From: an uncultured SAR86 cluster bacterium
GTDB taxonomy: Bacteria > Pseudomonadota > Gammaproteobacteria > Magnimaribacterales > D2472
NCBI GenBank assembly: GCA_902557965.1
Contig: CACECK010000002.1
Coordinates: forward strand, 62,001-126,000
Reading direction: 5' to 3'
Length of the DNA: 64,000 nt
Below the pieces are notes generated by a model. The model saw nothing but the letters and a program-made list of their open reading frames with translations, made no database searches and was not told the origin of the DNA. Each line of letters opens with the position of its first letter. The stretch's first letter is position 1. A program made the position numbers and the translations under genes. Below, one piece after another: positions 18,263-26,126 of this stretch.

Positions 18263-18792
18263 CTAGATTTATAAATTTACTAACAGCTACTAGGATATTG
18301 TTAGCTCCAATTATTTTGTTTTTCTTAATATTTGGAGAATATCTAATATGTACTTTATTATTTTTTCTAGCCGGAATCTCAGATTATTTTGATGGATATT
18401 TAGCAAGAAAATATAATGCAGAATCTCAACTAGGTGAAATTCTTGATCCAATAGCAGATAAGATTCTTGTAGTATTTATATTAGTTGGATTGTCAGTAAA
18501 TTTAAATAGCTATCTTATGGCTGTATTGAGTTCATTTATTATCTCAAGAGAAATAGGAGTCTCAGCTCTAAGGGACTATGCAGCAAGAAATGATATGTCT
18601 AGTAAAACAAAAGTAACTTTTTTAGCAAAATCAAAAACAACTCTTCAATTGTTTACAATTGTACTGTATTTAATTGCATTATCTTTCAATTTAAATTTGT
18701 TAATTATAATTGGAGACATCTCATTGATAGCTGCAACTTTAATAACCATATATACAGGTTATGAATATGCAATTAATATATTTACTAAATGA
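18259..18792 (+). CDS. pgsA: CDP-diacylglycerol-glycerol-3-phosphate 3-phosphatidyltransferase
   Basis: 177-residue polytopic membrane protein with the CDP-alcohol phosphatidyltransferase motif D-G-x2-A-R-x8-G-x3-D-x3-D, seen as FDGYLARKYNAESQLGEILD plus PIADK. The N-terminal INLLTATRILLAP is typical of PgsA. It makes phosphatidylglycerol phosphate at the inner membrane. In E. coli uvrC-pgsA is followed by tRNA-Gly, tRNA-Cys and tRNA-Leu; here a sugar gene overlapping by 4 bp comes first. Confidence 0.95.
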   Translation: MTRFINLLTATRILLAPIILFFLIFGEYLICTLLFFLAGISDYFDGYLARKYNAESQLGEILDPIADKILVVFILVGLSVNLNSYLMAVLSSFIISREIGVSALRDYAARNDMSSKTKVTFLAKSKTTLQLFTIVLYLIALSFNLNLLIIIGDISLIAATLITIYTGYEYAINIFTK

Positions 18793-19559
18793 AAATATCA
18801 ATTGTGAGTGGCGGGTTTGATCCAATTCATTCTGGACACGTAGCATACTTAAAATCTGCTAGAGAAATATCTGACTATTTGATAGTTGCATTGAATAGTG
18901 ATGAATGGCTTATTAATAAAAAGAAAAAAGTATTTATGTCTTTTGAAGAAAGAAAAAATATTTTAATTAACTTTGAATGTGTTGATGAAGTTATGGGATT
19001 TCATGATGATGAAGAAGGAAGTTGTATTGATGCTATTAATAAAATTAAAGATAAATATCCAAATGATGATCTTATATTTTGTAATGGAGGCGATAGAAAT
19101 AAAAACAATATTCCAGAAATGTCCATAAAAAATATTGCTTTTGAATTTGGTGTTGGTGGCAGCGGCAAACAAAACTCTTCTTCGTCGCTTCTTAAAAACT
19201 GGAAGCATGAAAGCGAAAAAAGAGTGTGGGGCTTATTTTATAACTTGTTTGACTCGGATGATGTGAAAGTTAAAGAATTAATCATTAAACCTCATAAAGG
19301 TATGAGTTTTCAAAGACATAAAAAAAGGAATGAAATTTGGCTAGTTTCGAAAGGATCATGCGAAGTTTTATATTCAAGAAATAATCCAGACTTAAAAGAT
19401 AAAATAGTTTTGAATAAATTTGATGAATTCATAATTTCTAAAGGAGATTGGCATCAAATCACAAACCCATATAAAGAGGATTGTCATATTATTGAGATTC
19501 AGTATGGGGATGCAGTAATAGAAGAGGATATTGAAAGATTAAATTATTATGAAAAATAA
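18789..19559 (+). CDS. cytidylyltransferase-cupin fusion protein
   Basis: 256 residues in two domains. Residues 1-130 form an RfaE/TagD-type nucleotidyltransferase: GGFDPIHSGHVAYLKSA has the HxGH signature (HSGH, 14-17), VALNSDEWLINKK follows, and the C-terminal G-G-S-G-K-x-N-S-S-S replaces the usual ISSTxI. Residues about 145-245 form a cupin like that of type II phosphomannose isomerases (RVWGLFYNLF, QRHKKRNEIWLVSKG, GDWHQI). Substrate unknown; activation of a sugar or polyol phosphate with a coupled isomerase or epimerase is plausible. It overlaps pgsA by 4 bp and precedes tRNA-Cys, inside an otherwise conserved core block. Domain calls are firm; function is not. Confidence 0.75.
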   Translation: MKISIVSGGFDPIHSGHVAYLKSAREISDYLIVALNSDEWLINKKKKVFMSFEERKNILINFECVDEVMGFHDDEEGSCIDAINKIKDKYPNDDLIFCNGGDRNKNNIPEMSIKNIAFEFGVGGSGKQNSSSSLLKNWKHESEKRVWGLFYNLFDSDDVKVKELIIKPHKGMSFQRHKKRNEIWLVSKGSCEVLYSRNNPDLKDKIVLNKFDEFIISKGDWHQITNPYKEDCHIIEIQYGDAVIEEDIERLNYYEK

Positions 19560-19616
19560 ATTTCCTAATTTGTACTTTTATTTAATTATTATATGCAATA
19601 CACTCACCGGATATTA

Positions 19617-19690
19617 GGCTGGATGGCAGAGTGGTTATGCAGCGGCCTGCAAAGCCGTTTACGCCGGTTCGATTCCGGCTTCAGCCTCCA
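19617..19690 (+). tRNA. tRNA-Cys (GCA)
   Basis: 74 nt with a complete cloverleaf: acceptor GGCTGGA paired with TTCAGCC, anticodon stem/loop CGGC-CTGCAAA-GCCG giving anticodon GCA, T arm GCCGG-TTCGATT-CCGGC, discriminator T73 as expected for tRNA-Cys, and encoded CCA. The body aligns well with E. coli cysT, including GGTTATG in the D loop. In E. coli it stands between glyW and leuZ downstream of pgsA. Here the next gene's ATG is only 6 nt past the CCA. Confidence 0.97.
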
Positions 19691-19696
19691 AGTATT

Positions 19697-20545
19697 ATGA
19701 AAGTAGGAATTATCGGTTTTGGATTTGTTGGAAAAGCACTTTTTAATGGGCTTGTTGATGGTTTAGATGTCCTGAAAGTAGATCCAAAGCTGAACACTTC
19801 TATTAAGGATCTTTTGAAGTTTAAGCCAGAAGTAATTTTTATTTGCCTTCCAACACCAATGAAAGATGATGGCAGTCAAGATATTTCAATTGTTAAAGAA
19901 GCTTTAGATGATATATCTAAATCTAATATAAATAGTTTGATTGTTCTTAAAAGCACTGTTCATCCTGGCAACATAGAAGAAATTCAAAATATATCACCAG
20001 AAATAATTTACAATCCAGAATTTTTAAGAGAAAAGCATGCAGATGATGATTTCATAAATTCTAAACTGATAATCTTTGGTGGGAAAACAGATGCTACAAA
20101 AAAATTAGCAAAAATCTATTCTAAATACACTAAATGTAAAAATGATGATTACATACACACAGATGCGACTGCAGCATCATTGCTAAAATATACAATAAAT
20201 TCATTTCTTGCTACCAAAGTAATTTTTTTTAATGAAATCAATAACCTCTTTAATCAATCAGGAACTAGAGAAAGTTGGGAAAATTTTACAGACTATATAT
20301 CACTAGACGAAAGAATTGGTGATTCCCACATGATGGTTCCAGGACATGATGGCAGATTAGGTTTTGGTGGCGCATGTTTCCCTAAAGATACTAAAGCAAT
20401 TTTAAAATATGCTGAAACTATAGATATAGACTTAAGCTTAATAAAAAGTGTTATAAGTACTAACAATAAAATAAGAGCAAAGTATAATAGCAACACAGAA
20501 CGAGAAGATGAACAAAATATTAAATATAATGAAGAGGAGATTTAA
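19697..20545 (+). CDS. short UDP-glucose 6-dehydrogenase-like protein
   Basis: 282 residues from the ATG at 19697; the frame stays open into the tRNA but coding should not. N-terminal Rossmann domain (KVGIIGFGFVGKAL; ICLPTPMKDDGS; STVHPG; YNPEFLREKHADDD), central helical domain with LLKYTINSF and the catalytic Cys227 in GFGGACFPKDTKA. These are UDP-glucose dehydrogenase motifs. The C-terminal UDP-binding domain (about 100-150 residues in standard enzymes) is missing and replaced by a short charged tail. Small forms like this occur in some phages. It lies between tRNA-Cys (6 nt upstream) and tRNA-Leu (6 nt downstream) and lacks a ribosome site outside the tRNA. Active enzyme or not is open. 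Confidence 0.8.
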   Translation: MKVGIIGFGFVGKALFNGLVDGLDVLKVDPKLNTSIKDLLKFKPEVIFICLPTPMKDDGSQDISIVKEALDDISKSNINSLIVLKSTVHPGNIEEIQNISPEIIYNPEFLREKHADDDFINSKLIIFGGKTDATKKLAKIYSKYTKCKNDDYIHTDATAASLLKYTINSFLATKVIFFNEINNLFNQSGTRESWENFTDYISLDERIGDSHMMVPGHDGRLGFGGACFPKDTKAILKYAETIDIDLSLIKSVISTNNKIRAKYNSNTEREDEQNIKYNEEEI

Positions 20546-20551
20546 TTTTAA

Positions 20552-20638
20552 GCCCGAGTGGTGGAATTGGTAGACACAAGGGACTTAAAATCCCTCGATA
20601 GAAATATCGTGCCGGTTCAAGTCCGGCCTCGGGTACCA
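20552..20638 (+). tRNA. tRNA-Leu (UAA)
   Basis: 87 nt class II tRNA with long variable arm. Acceptor GCCCGAG pairs with CTCGGGT (one G-U at the end). Anticodon stem/loop AGGGA-CTTAAAA-TCCCT gives anticodon TAA. The variable arm CGATAGAAATATCG is a hairpin; T arm GCCGG-TTCAAGT-CCGGC; discriminator A and encoded CCA. It corresponds to E. coli leuZ, the last member of the glyW-cysT-leuZ cluster after pgsA. It begins 6 nt after the stop of the dehydrogenase gene. Confidence 0.97.
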
Positions 20639-20652
20639 CTTAAGTAAATAAT

Positions 20653-21591
20653 ATGAATGATGAAAATAATTTAATAGCCGAAAATAATCTTTTTAGATAT
20701 ATTACATTTGCGTGGCGAAATAAGAGACCTGTCTTAATAAGATTGCTAATAATTAGTATATTTACAGTAGTTTTGGTTTTATTCATGCCAAATACTTATA
20801 AGTCGCATGCAACACTTTCATTTAAATCAGATGATGGAATAGGCTCATCTTCAATTGCAAGCGCATTAGGTTCATTCGCTAACATTGCTGGAATAAATGC
20901 ACCATCGCAAGCAAACGCAACTACAAAGGATATTGCATTGGAGTCTATCTTATCTTTTACTTTTTTTATGGAGCTTTACAAACAAAATGACTTTCTTGTA
21001 AATCTAATGGCTGTTGAAGGATTCGATGTATATGGTAATTCCGTAATTGACCAAGATATATATGATAAAGAGGCTAAGAAGTGGGTAAAAGGCATTAGTC
21101 ATCCTCAAGATGCTTTTGATAAATACCTTAAAAAAGTTACAGTTAATGAGGATGACTTTAAACCAATTATTACTGTAAATGTATTAAGTTTATCTCCTTA
21201 TGCGGCAAGAGATATGAATAGCTCTATACTTACAAATATAGATAAATTTATAAAGACAAAAGATGTAAATGAATCAAAGAGGGCAATTGATTATTTAGAA
21301 GCAGAAATATCAAAGACTCAAATTCAAGATATAAGAGATGCATTATCAAAAATGATAACTCAATACATGAGTAAACTTGTCACTTCTGAAAAATCTGATA
21401 CATATCTGTTCGATATAATTGAAAAACCATATGCACCTATTGATAAATACTCACCTAAAAGAGCAATAATTTGTATTCAAGTATTTATCATATTTTTATT
21501 TTTAGAGTTGTTACACTTATTTATTGGTTTTGTATACAAGAAAGAAATTAAATTTAGTTTTAAAGAAGGTTTTTCTATTAAAAGTTTATGA
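20653..21591 (+). CDS. wzz: Wzz-type polysaccharide chain-length regulator
   Basis: 312 residues with the topology of polysaccharide co-polymerases: an N-terminal membrane helix (about 28-48; LIRLLIISIFTVVLVLFMP), the adjacent YKSHATLSF segment typical of the Wzz domain, a large periplasmic part, a Pro-containing KPYAPIDKYSPKRA and a second helix (about 272-292). No C-terminal tyrosine-kinase domain, so it is the O-antigen type rather than a Wzc. It sets the modal length of Wzy products. It begins 14 nt after tRNA-Leu and overlaps galE by 4 bp, opening the glycan island. Confidence 0.85.
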   Translation: MNDENNLIAENNLFRYITFAWRNKRPVLIRLLIISIFTVVLVLFMPNTYKSHATLSFKSDDGIGSSSIASALGSFANIAGINAPSQANATTKDIALESILSFTFFMELYKQNDFLVNLMAVEGFDVYGNSVIDQDIYDKEAKKWVKGISHPQDAFDKYLKKVTVNEDDFKPIITVNVLSLSPYAARDMNSSILTNIDKFIKTKDVNESKRAIDYLEAEISKTQIQDIRDALSKMITQYMSKLVTSEKSDTYLFDIIEKPYAPIDKYSPKRAIICIQVFIIFLFLELLHLFIGFVYKKEIKFSFKEGFSIKSL

Positions 21592-22583
21592 AAAAACAAA
21601 AGATTCTTTTGGTAGGAGGGTCAGGATACATCGGCACTCATATTTACCTTGCTCTAATTGAAAAGGGTTATGATCCAGTAATATTTGATAATTTTTATAA
21701 TTCATCTGAAAAAAAGGTCAAAAACTTAGAGAAGTTTATAAACTCAGATGTTAATTGTTTTATTGGTGACATCCTATCAGCATCTGACATAGAAAAAGTA
21801 TTTGAGGATAATAATTTTTCTGGTGTTATACATCTAGCAGCACTTAAATCAGTACCTGATTCTAATAAAGATTATATTAATTATTACAAAACTAATATAT
21901 TAGGACTAATAAACCTCATTCATGTTATGAATAAATATAATACAAAAAGACTTATCTTTTCTTCTAGCGCAACAGTATATGGAGAAAATGCCATTTCGCC
22001 AGTAAATGAAAGTATGAAGACTTTTTCTAATAATACTTATGGACTAACAAAAATTATTGGAGAGGATATTTTAGAAAATACCTGCAAAGTAGATAAAGAA
22101 TGGTCAGCAATTTCATTGAGATATTTTAATCCAGCTGGTTCTAGAGAGTATGACCTTCTTCGTGAAGAGCCAAAAAAGTCTGCTGGAAATCTATTCCCTA
22201 TCATTGAGAATTGTCTTCTTGATAAAGATAAAAAATTTAATATTTTTGGAAATGACTATAAAACACCAGACGGTACCCCTATGAGAGACTTTATTCATAT
22301 AGATGATTTGGCTAATTCACATGTTTTAGCATTAATGAAGTTGGAGACAGACACTAATTACTATAACGCTATTAATATTGGATCAGGCAAACCTAGAACT
22401 GTTTTAGAGATTGTTAAAAAGTTTGAAGAAATCACTAATAAAAAACTTAATATCGTTTTTAATGAAAGAAGAGAAAATGATATTGGTTCTTCATATGCAG
22501 ATATTAGCCTTGCTAAAAAAGAACTTGGTTTTGAGCCTGCCCATGATTTAGATTCAATATGCCGCTCTTCAATAAAAGTATAA
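21588..22583 (+). CDS. galE: UDP-glucose 4-epimerase
   Basis: 331-residue extended SDR. NAD motif LVGGSGYIGTHI; IHLAALKSVPDS; catalytic SSSATVYG and YGLTK (Ser/Tyr/Lys); LRYFNPAGS; MRDFIHIDDLANSH. This pattern is typical of GalE, interconverting UDP-Glc/UDP-Gal and in some members UDP-GlcNAc/UDP-GalNAc. Overlaps wzz by 4 bp. Its last codons are part of a 16-bp tandem duplication that runs on past the stop. Confidence 0.9.
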   Translation: MKKQKILLVGGSGYIGTHIYLALIEKGYDPVIFDNFYNSSEKKVKNLEKFINSDVNCFIGDILSASDIEKVFEDNNFSGVIHLAALKSVPDSNKDYINYYKTNILGLINLIHVMNKYNTKRLIFSSSATVYGENAISPVNESMKTFSNNTYGLTKIIGEDILENTCKVDKEWSAISLRYFNPAGSREYDLLREEPKKSAGNLFPIIENCLLDKDKKFNIFGNDYKTPDGTPMRDFIHIDDLANSHVLALMKLETDTNYYNAINIGSGKPRTVLEIVKKFEEITNKKLNIVFNERRENDIGSSYADISLAKKELGFEPAHDLDSICRSSIKV

Positions 22584-22599
22584 TTCAATAAAAGTATAA
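22568..22599 (+). repeat. 16-bp tandem duplication across the galE stop
   Basis: TTCAATAAAAGTATAA is present twice in direct succession (22568-22583 and 22584-22599), followed by another TTC. The first copy encodes the last residues and stop of galE, so the second looks like a fossil of a short slippage duplication in the spacer. Confidence 0.9.
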
Positions 22600-22660
22600 T
22601 TCTTATATTAAATAACATAGAATGTATTTTTTTTAACATCAATTTATTGATAAATACAAA

Positions 22661-23962
22661 ATGAACAACATACTACCAAAAGAAAACAAAGTTGTAGCTA
22701 TAGTTGGAATGGGATATGTAGGTATTCCATTATGCAAATCCTTTTTAGATTCCGGTTTAAAAGTTATTGGGATAGATATTAATAATGAAAGAATTAATCA
22801 ATTAATGCAAAACAATATCGTTTTAAACCATCTTGCAAACATTGATTTTAAGAAATATTTAGATAATAAGGATGTAACTTTTTCATCAGATATTAAAGAT
22901 TGTGAAAACGCTGATTCAATCATAATTTGTGTTCCAACTCCATTGAATGATGAAATGCAACCAGATTTAGATCCTATCAAGAATGCTATTAGTTCAATAA
23001 TACCTCATTTAAAGAAAGGTCAAACCATATCTCTTGAAAGTACAACATATCCTGGCACCACCAGAGATGAAATTGTAAAACCTATTGAAAAGACGGGGTT
23101 AAAGGTAGGGAAAGATATTTATGTAGTTTACTCACCAGAGAGAGAAGATCCTGGTAATAAAAAATTTAATTGTAAGAATACACCCAAAGTAATTGGAGGA
23201 ATAACTCAAGGCTGCCTTGAAAATGGGTTAGATCTTTATTCAAATGTTGTAGATACTCTAGTTCCTGTAAGCTCCTGTGAGGTGGCTGAGTTTTCAAAAC
23301 TCTATGAAAATATTTATAGAGCAGTCAATATTGGACTTGCAAATGAGATGAAAATAATAGCAGATTCTTTTGAACTAGATATTTTCGAAATAATAAGAGC
23401 AGCGGATACAAAGCCTTTTGGATTTTCTGCATTTTACCCAGGTCCTGGAGTTGGAGGGCATTGTATTCCAATCGATCCACAGTATTTAAATTGGAAGGCA
23501 AAATCACTTAATACTGAATCTAAATTGATTGAAACAGCACTTAGTGTAAATAGAAATATAACTAATTTTGTAATTCAAAAAACAATCAGTGAGCTTAAGA
23601 AAGTTAATAAGAAAATAGAAAAAAGTAATATCTTAATTTTAGGTGTTTCATATAAAAGTAACATTGACGATATTCGAGAATCTCCATCGTTAGATGTAAT
23701 TGAAAAATTATTAAATTTAAATGCAATTGTTTCATATGATGATAAATATATTTCAAAGATTCTTTTGGGAGATTTAAAAGATAATATAAATCAAGTTTTT
23801 GATGCCACTTTATCAGAGAAAGAGCTATCAAAATTTGATGCTATTTTGATTCTTACTAATCATGACTATTATAATATTGAAAATATTGCGAAATATTCAA
23901 AGTTAGTAATTGATACGCGAGGAGTATTTGAATTAGATAAGACAAATATTTTTAGGGGATAA
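22661..23962 (+). CDS. UDP-N-acetyl-hexosamine 6-dehydrogenase (WbpA/WecC type)
   Basis: 433 residues with all three domains of nucleotide-sugar dehydrogenases: NAD domain (IVGMGYVGIPLCKSFLDSG), central domain with YSPEREDPGN and the catalytic Cys in GPGVGGHCIPIDP, and C-terminal UDP-binding domain (LGVSYKSNIDDIRESPSLDV). The GVGGHCIPIDP form marks the UDP-GlcNAc/GalNAc/ManNAc group, in contrast with the GFGGACFPKD enzyme at 19697. It should form a UDP-HexNAc uronic acid, a candidate substrate for the amidotransferase at 32810. It is followed two bases later by the neuB-like gene. Confidence 0.88.
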   Translation: MNNILPKENKVVAIVGMGYVGIPLCKSFLDSGLKVIGIDINNERINQLMQNNIVLNHLANIDFKKYLDNKDVTFSSDIKDCENADSIIICVPTPLNDEMQPDLDPIKNAISSIIPHLKKGQTISLESTTYPGTTRDEIVKPIEKTGLKVGKDIYVVYSPEREDPGNKKFNCKNTPKVIGGITQGCLENGLDLYSNVVDTLVPVSSCEVAEFSKLYENIYRAVNIGLANEMKIIADSFELDIFEIIRAADTKPFGFSAFYPGPGVGGHCIPIDPQYLNWKAKSLNTESKLIETALSVNRNITNFVIQKTISELKKVNKKIEKSNILILGVSYKSNIDDIRESPSLDVIEKLLNLNAIVSYDDKYISKILLGDLKDNINQVFDATLSEKELSKFDAILILTNHDYYNIENIAKYSKLVIDTRGVFELDKTNIFRG

Positions 23963-23964
23963 AA

Positions 23965-24978
23965 ATGAATAATATTGATTTTGTGAATAATAAAAACTGT
24001 CTAATTATTGCAGAGGCGTGCGATAACCACATGGGGTGTATGGATACTGCCATTGAAATGTGCAATCAGTCAAAATTAGCAGGTGCTGATATTGTTAAAT
24101 TTCAACATCATCTTGCAGATGAAGAAATGTTAGAAAATTCTCCGATGTCAGATAATTTTGAAGAACCTTTGTATGATTTTTTAAAAAGAAATGCATTATC
24201 TCTCGATGATCATAAAAAATTAAAGAAACATTGTGAATCGATTGGGATAACATATTTATGCACTCCATTTAGTTATAAGGCGGCACTTGAATTAATGGAG
24301 CTTGATGTTCCTGGGTTCAAAATTGGTTCTGGAGAAATGACAGATATACCATCACTAATTAAAATTGCAGAACTAGGTAAGCCAATGATTTTATCAACAG
24401 GAATGTCCACTTTGGATGAAATTGATGAAACATATAATGCTCTTAAAGATAGATGTGTAAGTTTAGCATTCATGAATTGTGTGAGCGAATACCCACCCGT
24501 TTATGAAGATATAAATTTAAATGTTATAAATATTATGAAAGAAAGATATTCAGAAGCAACAATTGGTCATTCAGATCATACCCCTGATTTATATACTTGC
24601 TTTGCTGCAGTTGCTCTTGGAGCAAAGCTTATAGAAAAACATGTAATACTAGATAAAAAGACACCAGGGCCTGATCAATCTGTTTCAATTGATTTTATGG
24701 AATTAAGAACATTAGTAGATGGAATAAGAAAGATAGAATTATCATCCGGCTCTGAAAAATCTGTCCACGCTAAAGAGAAACAAATAAGAGAATGGGCTTT
24801 TAGAAGTATAGTTTCAATAAAAGATATTAAGTCAGGCGAGAATTTCTCAGAAGAAAATTTATGGACCAAAAGGCCGGGTACTGGAATCCCTTCTGCTGAA
24901 CTACCTAATATTATTGGAAAAGTTGCTAAAAATGATATCAAAGCCAATACTTTACTTAAAGAAGAAGATATAGCTTAA
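23965..24978 (+). CDS. N-acetylneuraminate synthase family protein (NeuB-like)
   Basis: 337 residues. TIM-barrel synthase (about 1-260): IIAEACDNHMGCMDTA, GADIVKFQHH, LCTPFSYKAALEL, FKIGSGEMTDIPSLI, MILSTGMSTLDEI, IGHSDHT and IEKHVILDKKTPGPDQ; then a SAF antifreeze-like domain (about 275-335; GENFSEENLWTKRPGTGI). These are the hallmarks of enzymes that condense PEP with ManNAc or a bacillosamine-like sugar to form sialic, legionaminic or pseudaminic acid. Sequence alone does not choose among them, but no legB/legC/legH or pse genes are nearby, which favours a ManNAc-type substrate. Confidence 0.88.
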   Translation: MNNIDFVNNKNCLIIAEACDNHMGCMDTAIEMCNQSKLAGADIVKFQHHLADEEMLENSPMSDNFEEPLYDFLKRNALSLDDHKKLKKHCESIGITYLCTPFSYKAALELMELDVPGFKIGSGEMTDIPSLIKIAELGKPMILSTGMSTLDEIDETYNALKDRCVSLAFMNCVSEYPPVYEDINLNVINIMKERYSEATIGHSDHTPDLYTCFAAVALGAKLIEKHVILDKKTPGPDQSVSIDFMELRTLVDGIRKIELSSGSEKSVHAKEKQIREWAFRSIVSIKDIKSGENFSEENLWTKRPGTGIPSAELPNIIGKVAKNDIKANTLLKEEDIA

Positions 24979-24985
24979 TTAAATA

Positions 24986-26125
24986 ATGAAGATACTTTTT
25001 GTAACTGGTTCGAGAGGCGAATGGGGATATATAAGACCAATATTAAGGCTTATAGAAAAAGATCCAGATTTAGACTATGAATTGTGTGTAACAAACATGC
25101 ATGTTCTTCCTGGTTTTGGTTCTTCAGAAAATGAAATTTTAAATGATGGTTTTGAAATTAAACATAGAATTTTTATGTCATTAGACTCATATAACCATGT
25201 TTCTCAAGTCAAATCACTCGGTATTTTCTTATCATCGATGGCTGATATCCTATCAAGTAATAAATATGATTTCATCATGTTAGCTGGAGATAGGGGAGAG
25301 CAGTTAATGGGAGCAATTGCAGGTGCATATACTTATATTCCAGTTGGACATATTCAAGCTGGCGAGGTTTCAGGAAATATAGATGGAGCAGCAAGACATG
25401 CTATTGGAAAATTAGCACATGTTCATTTTGCATCTAATACAGACGCTGAAGAAAGACTTATAAAATTAGCAGAAGAGAAATTTAGAGTATTTAACACTGG
25501 TGCACCACAAATAGATGAAATGGTTCAAACGAAAGTTTTAGAACCAGAGTACTTTCAAGATAAATATAATTTTGATTTAACACAGGAATTTTTTCTTGTT
25601 GTTCAACACCCGGTAACGGAAGAATATGATTTAGCTGAAAAGCAAATTAATACTACTTTTAATGTTATTGATATGTACCCTCAAAAGAAAGTTATTATTC
25701 TCCCAAATAATGATGCCGGGTCTTTAGCTATACAGAAAGTTATTAAAGAAAGAAGATCTTTAGATCATATAGTATTTGCAAACTTAAGCAGGATCGAGTA
25801 TTTAACTTTAATGAGAAATTCATTATTAATGATTGGTAATTCCAGCTCTGGTCTTCTTGAAGCTCCAACTTACAATATTCCTGCTATAAATATTGGACGA
25901 AGGCAAGACGGGAGGGTTAGTGGATTAAATGTTATACATGTAGATTTTGAAGAAAATGAAATTAAAAATTCAATTGAAAATGCCCTATCAAAAGAATTTA
26001 ATGATATTCTTAATAAAGAAGGGTTCAATCCATATGGTGATGGCAATTCTTCAGAAAATATATTGAAAATTGTAAAAGATATTTATGATAAAAAAGATTT
26101 AACTATTAAGAAATTAACCTATTAA
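24986..26125 (+). CDS. UDP-N-acetylglucosamine 2-epimerase, hydrolysing (NeuC-like)
   Basis: 379 residues of the GT-B epimerase fold. N-terminus LFVTGSRGEWGYIRPILRLI, then LAGDRGEQLMGAIAGAY, VGHIQAGEVSGNIDGAARHA and the C-terminal IGNSSSGLLEAPTYNIPAINIG are characteristic of NeuC/LegG/SiaA hydrolysing epimerases rather than of the non-hydrolysing WecB. The product would be ManNAc (or the 2,4-diacetamido analogue), the substrate of the NeuB-like synthase 7 bp upstream. Confidence 0.88.
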   Translation: MKILFVTGSRGEWGYIRPILRLIEKDPDLDYELCVTNMHVLPGFGSSENEILNDGFEIKHRIFMSLDSYNHVSQVKSLGIFLSSMADILSSNKYDFIMLAGDRGEQLMGAIAGAYTYIPVGHIQAGEVSGNIDGAARHAIGKLAHVHFASNTDAEERLIKLAEEKFRVFNTGAPQIDEMVQTKVLEPEYFQDKYNFDLTQEFFLVVQHPVTEEYDLAEKQINTTFNVIDMYPQKKVIILPNNDAGSLAIQKVIKERRSLDHIVFANLSRIEYLTLMRNSLLMIGNSSSGLLEAPTYNIPAINIGRRQDGRVSGLNVIHVDFEENEIKNSIENALSKEFNDILNKEGFNPYGDGNSSENILKIVKDIYDKKDLTIKKLTY

Positions 26126-26126
26126 G

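Noticed and set aside
19631-19696. N-terminal extension of the short dehydrogenase into tRNA-Cys
   Set aside because: The frame is open through the tRNA, but the Rossmann motif begins exactly at the ATG at 19697 and the extension merely translates tRNA sequence.
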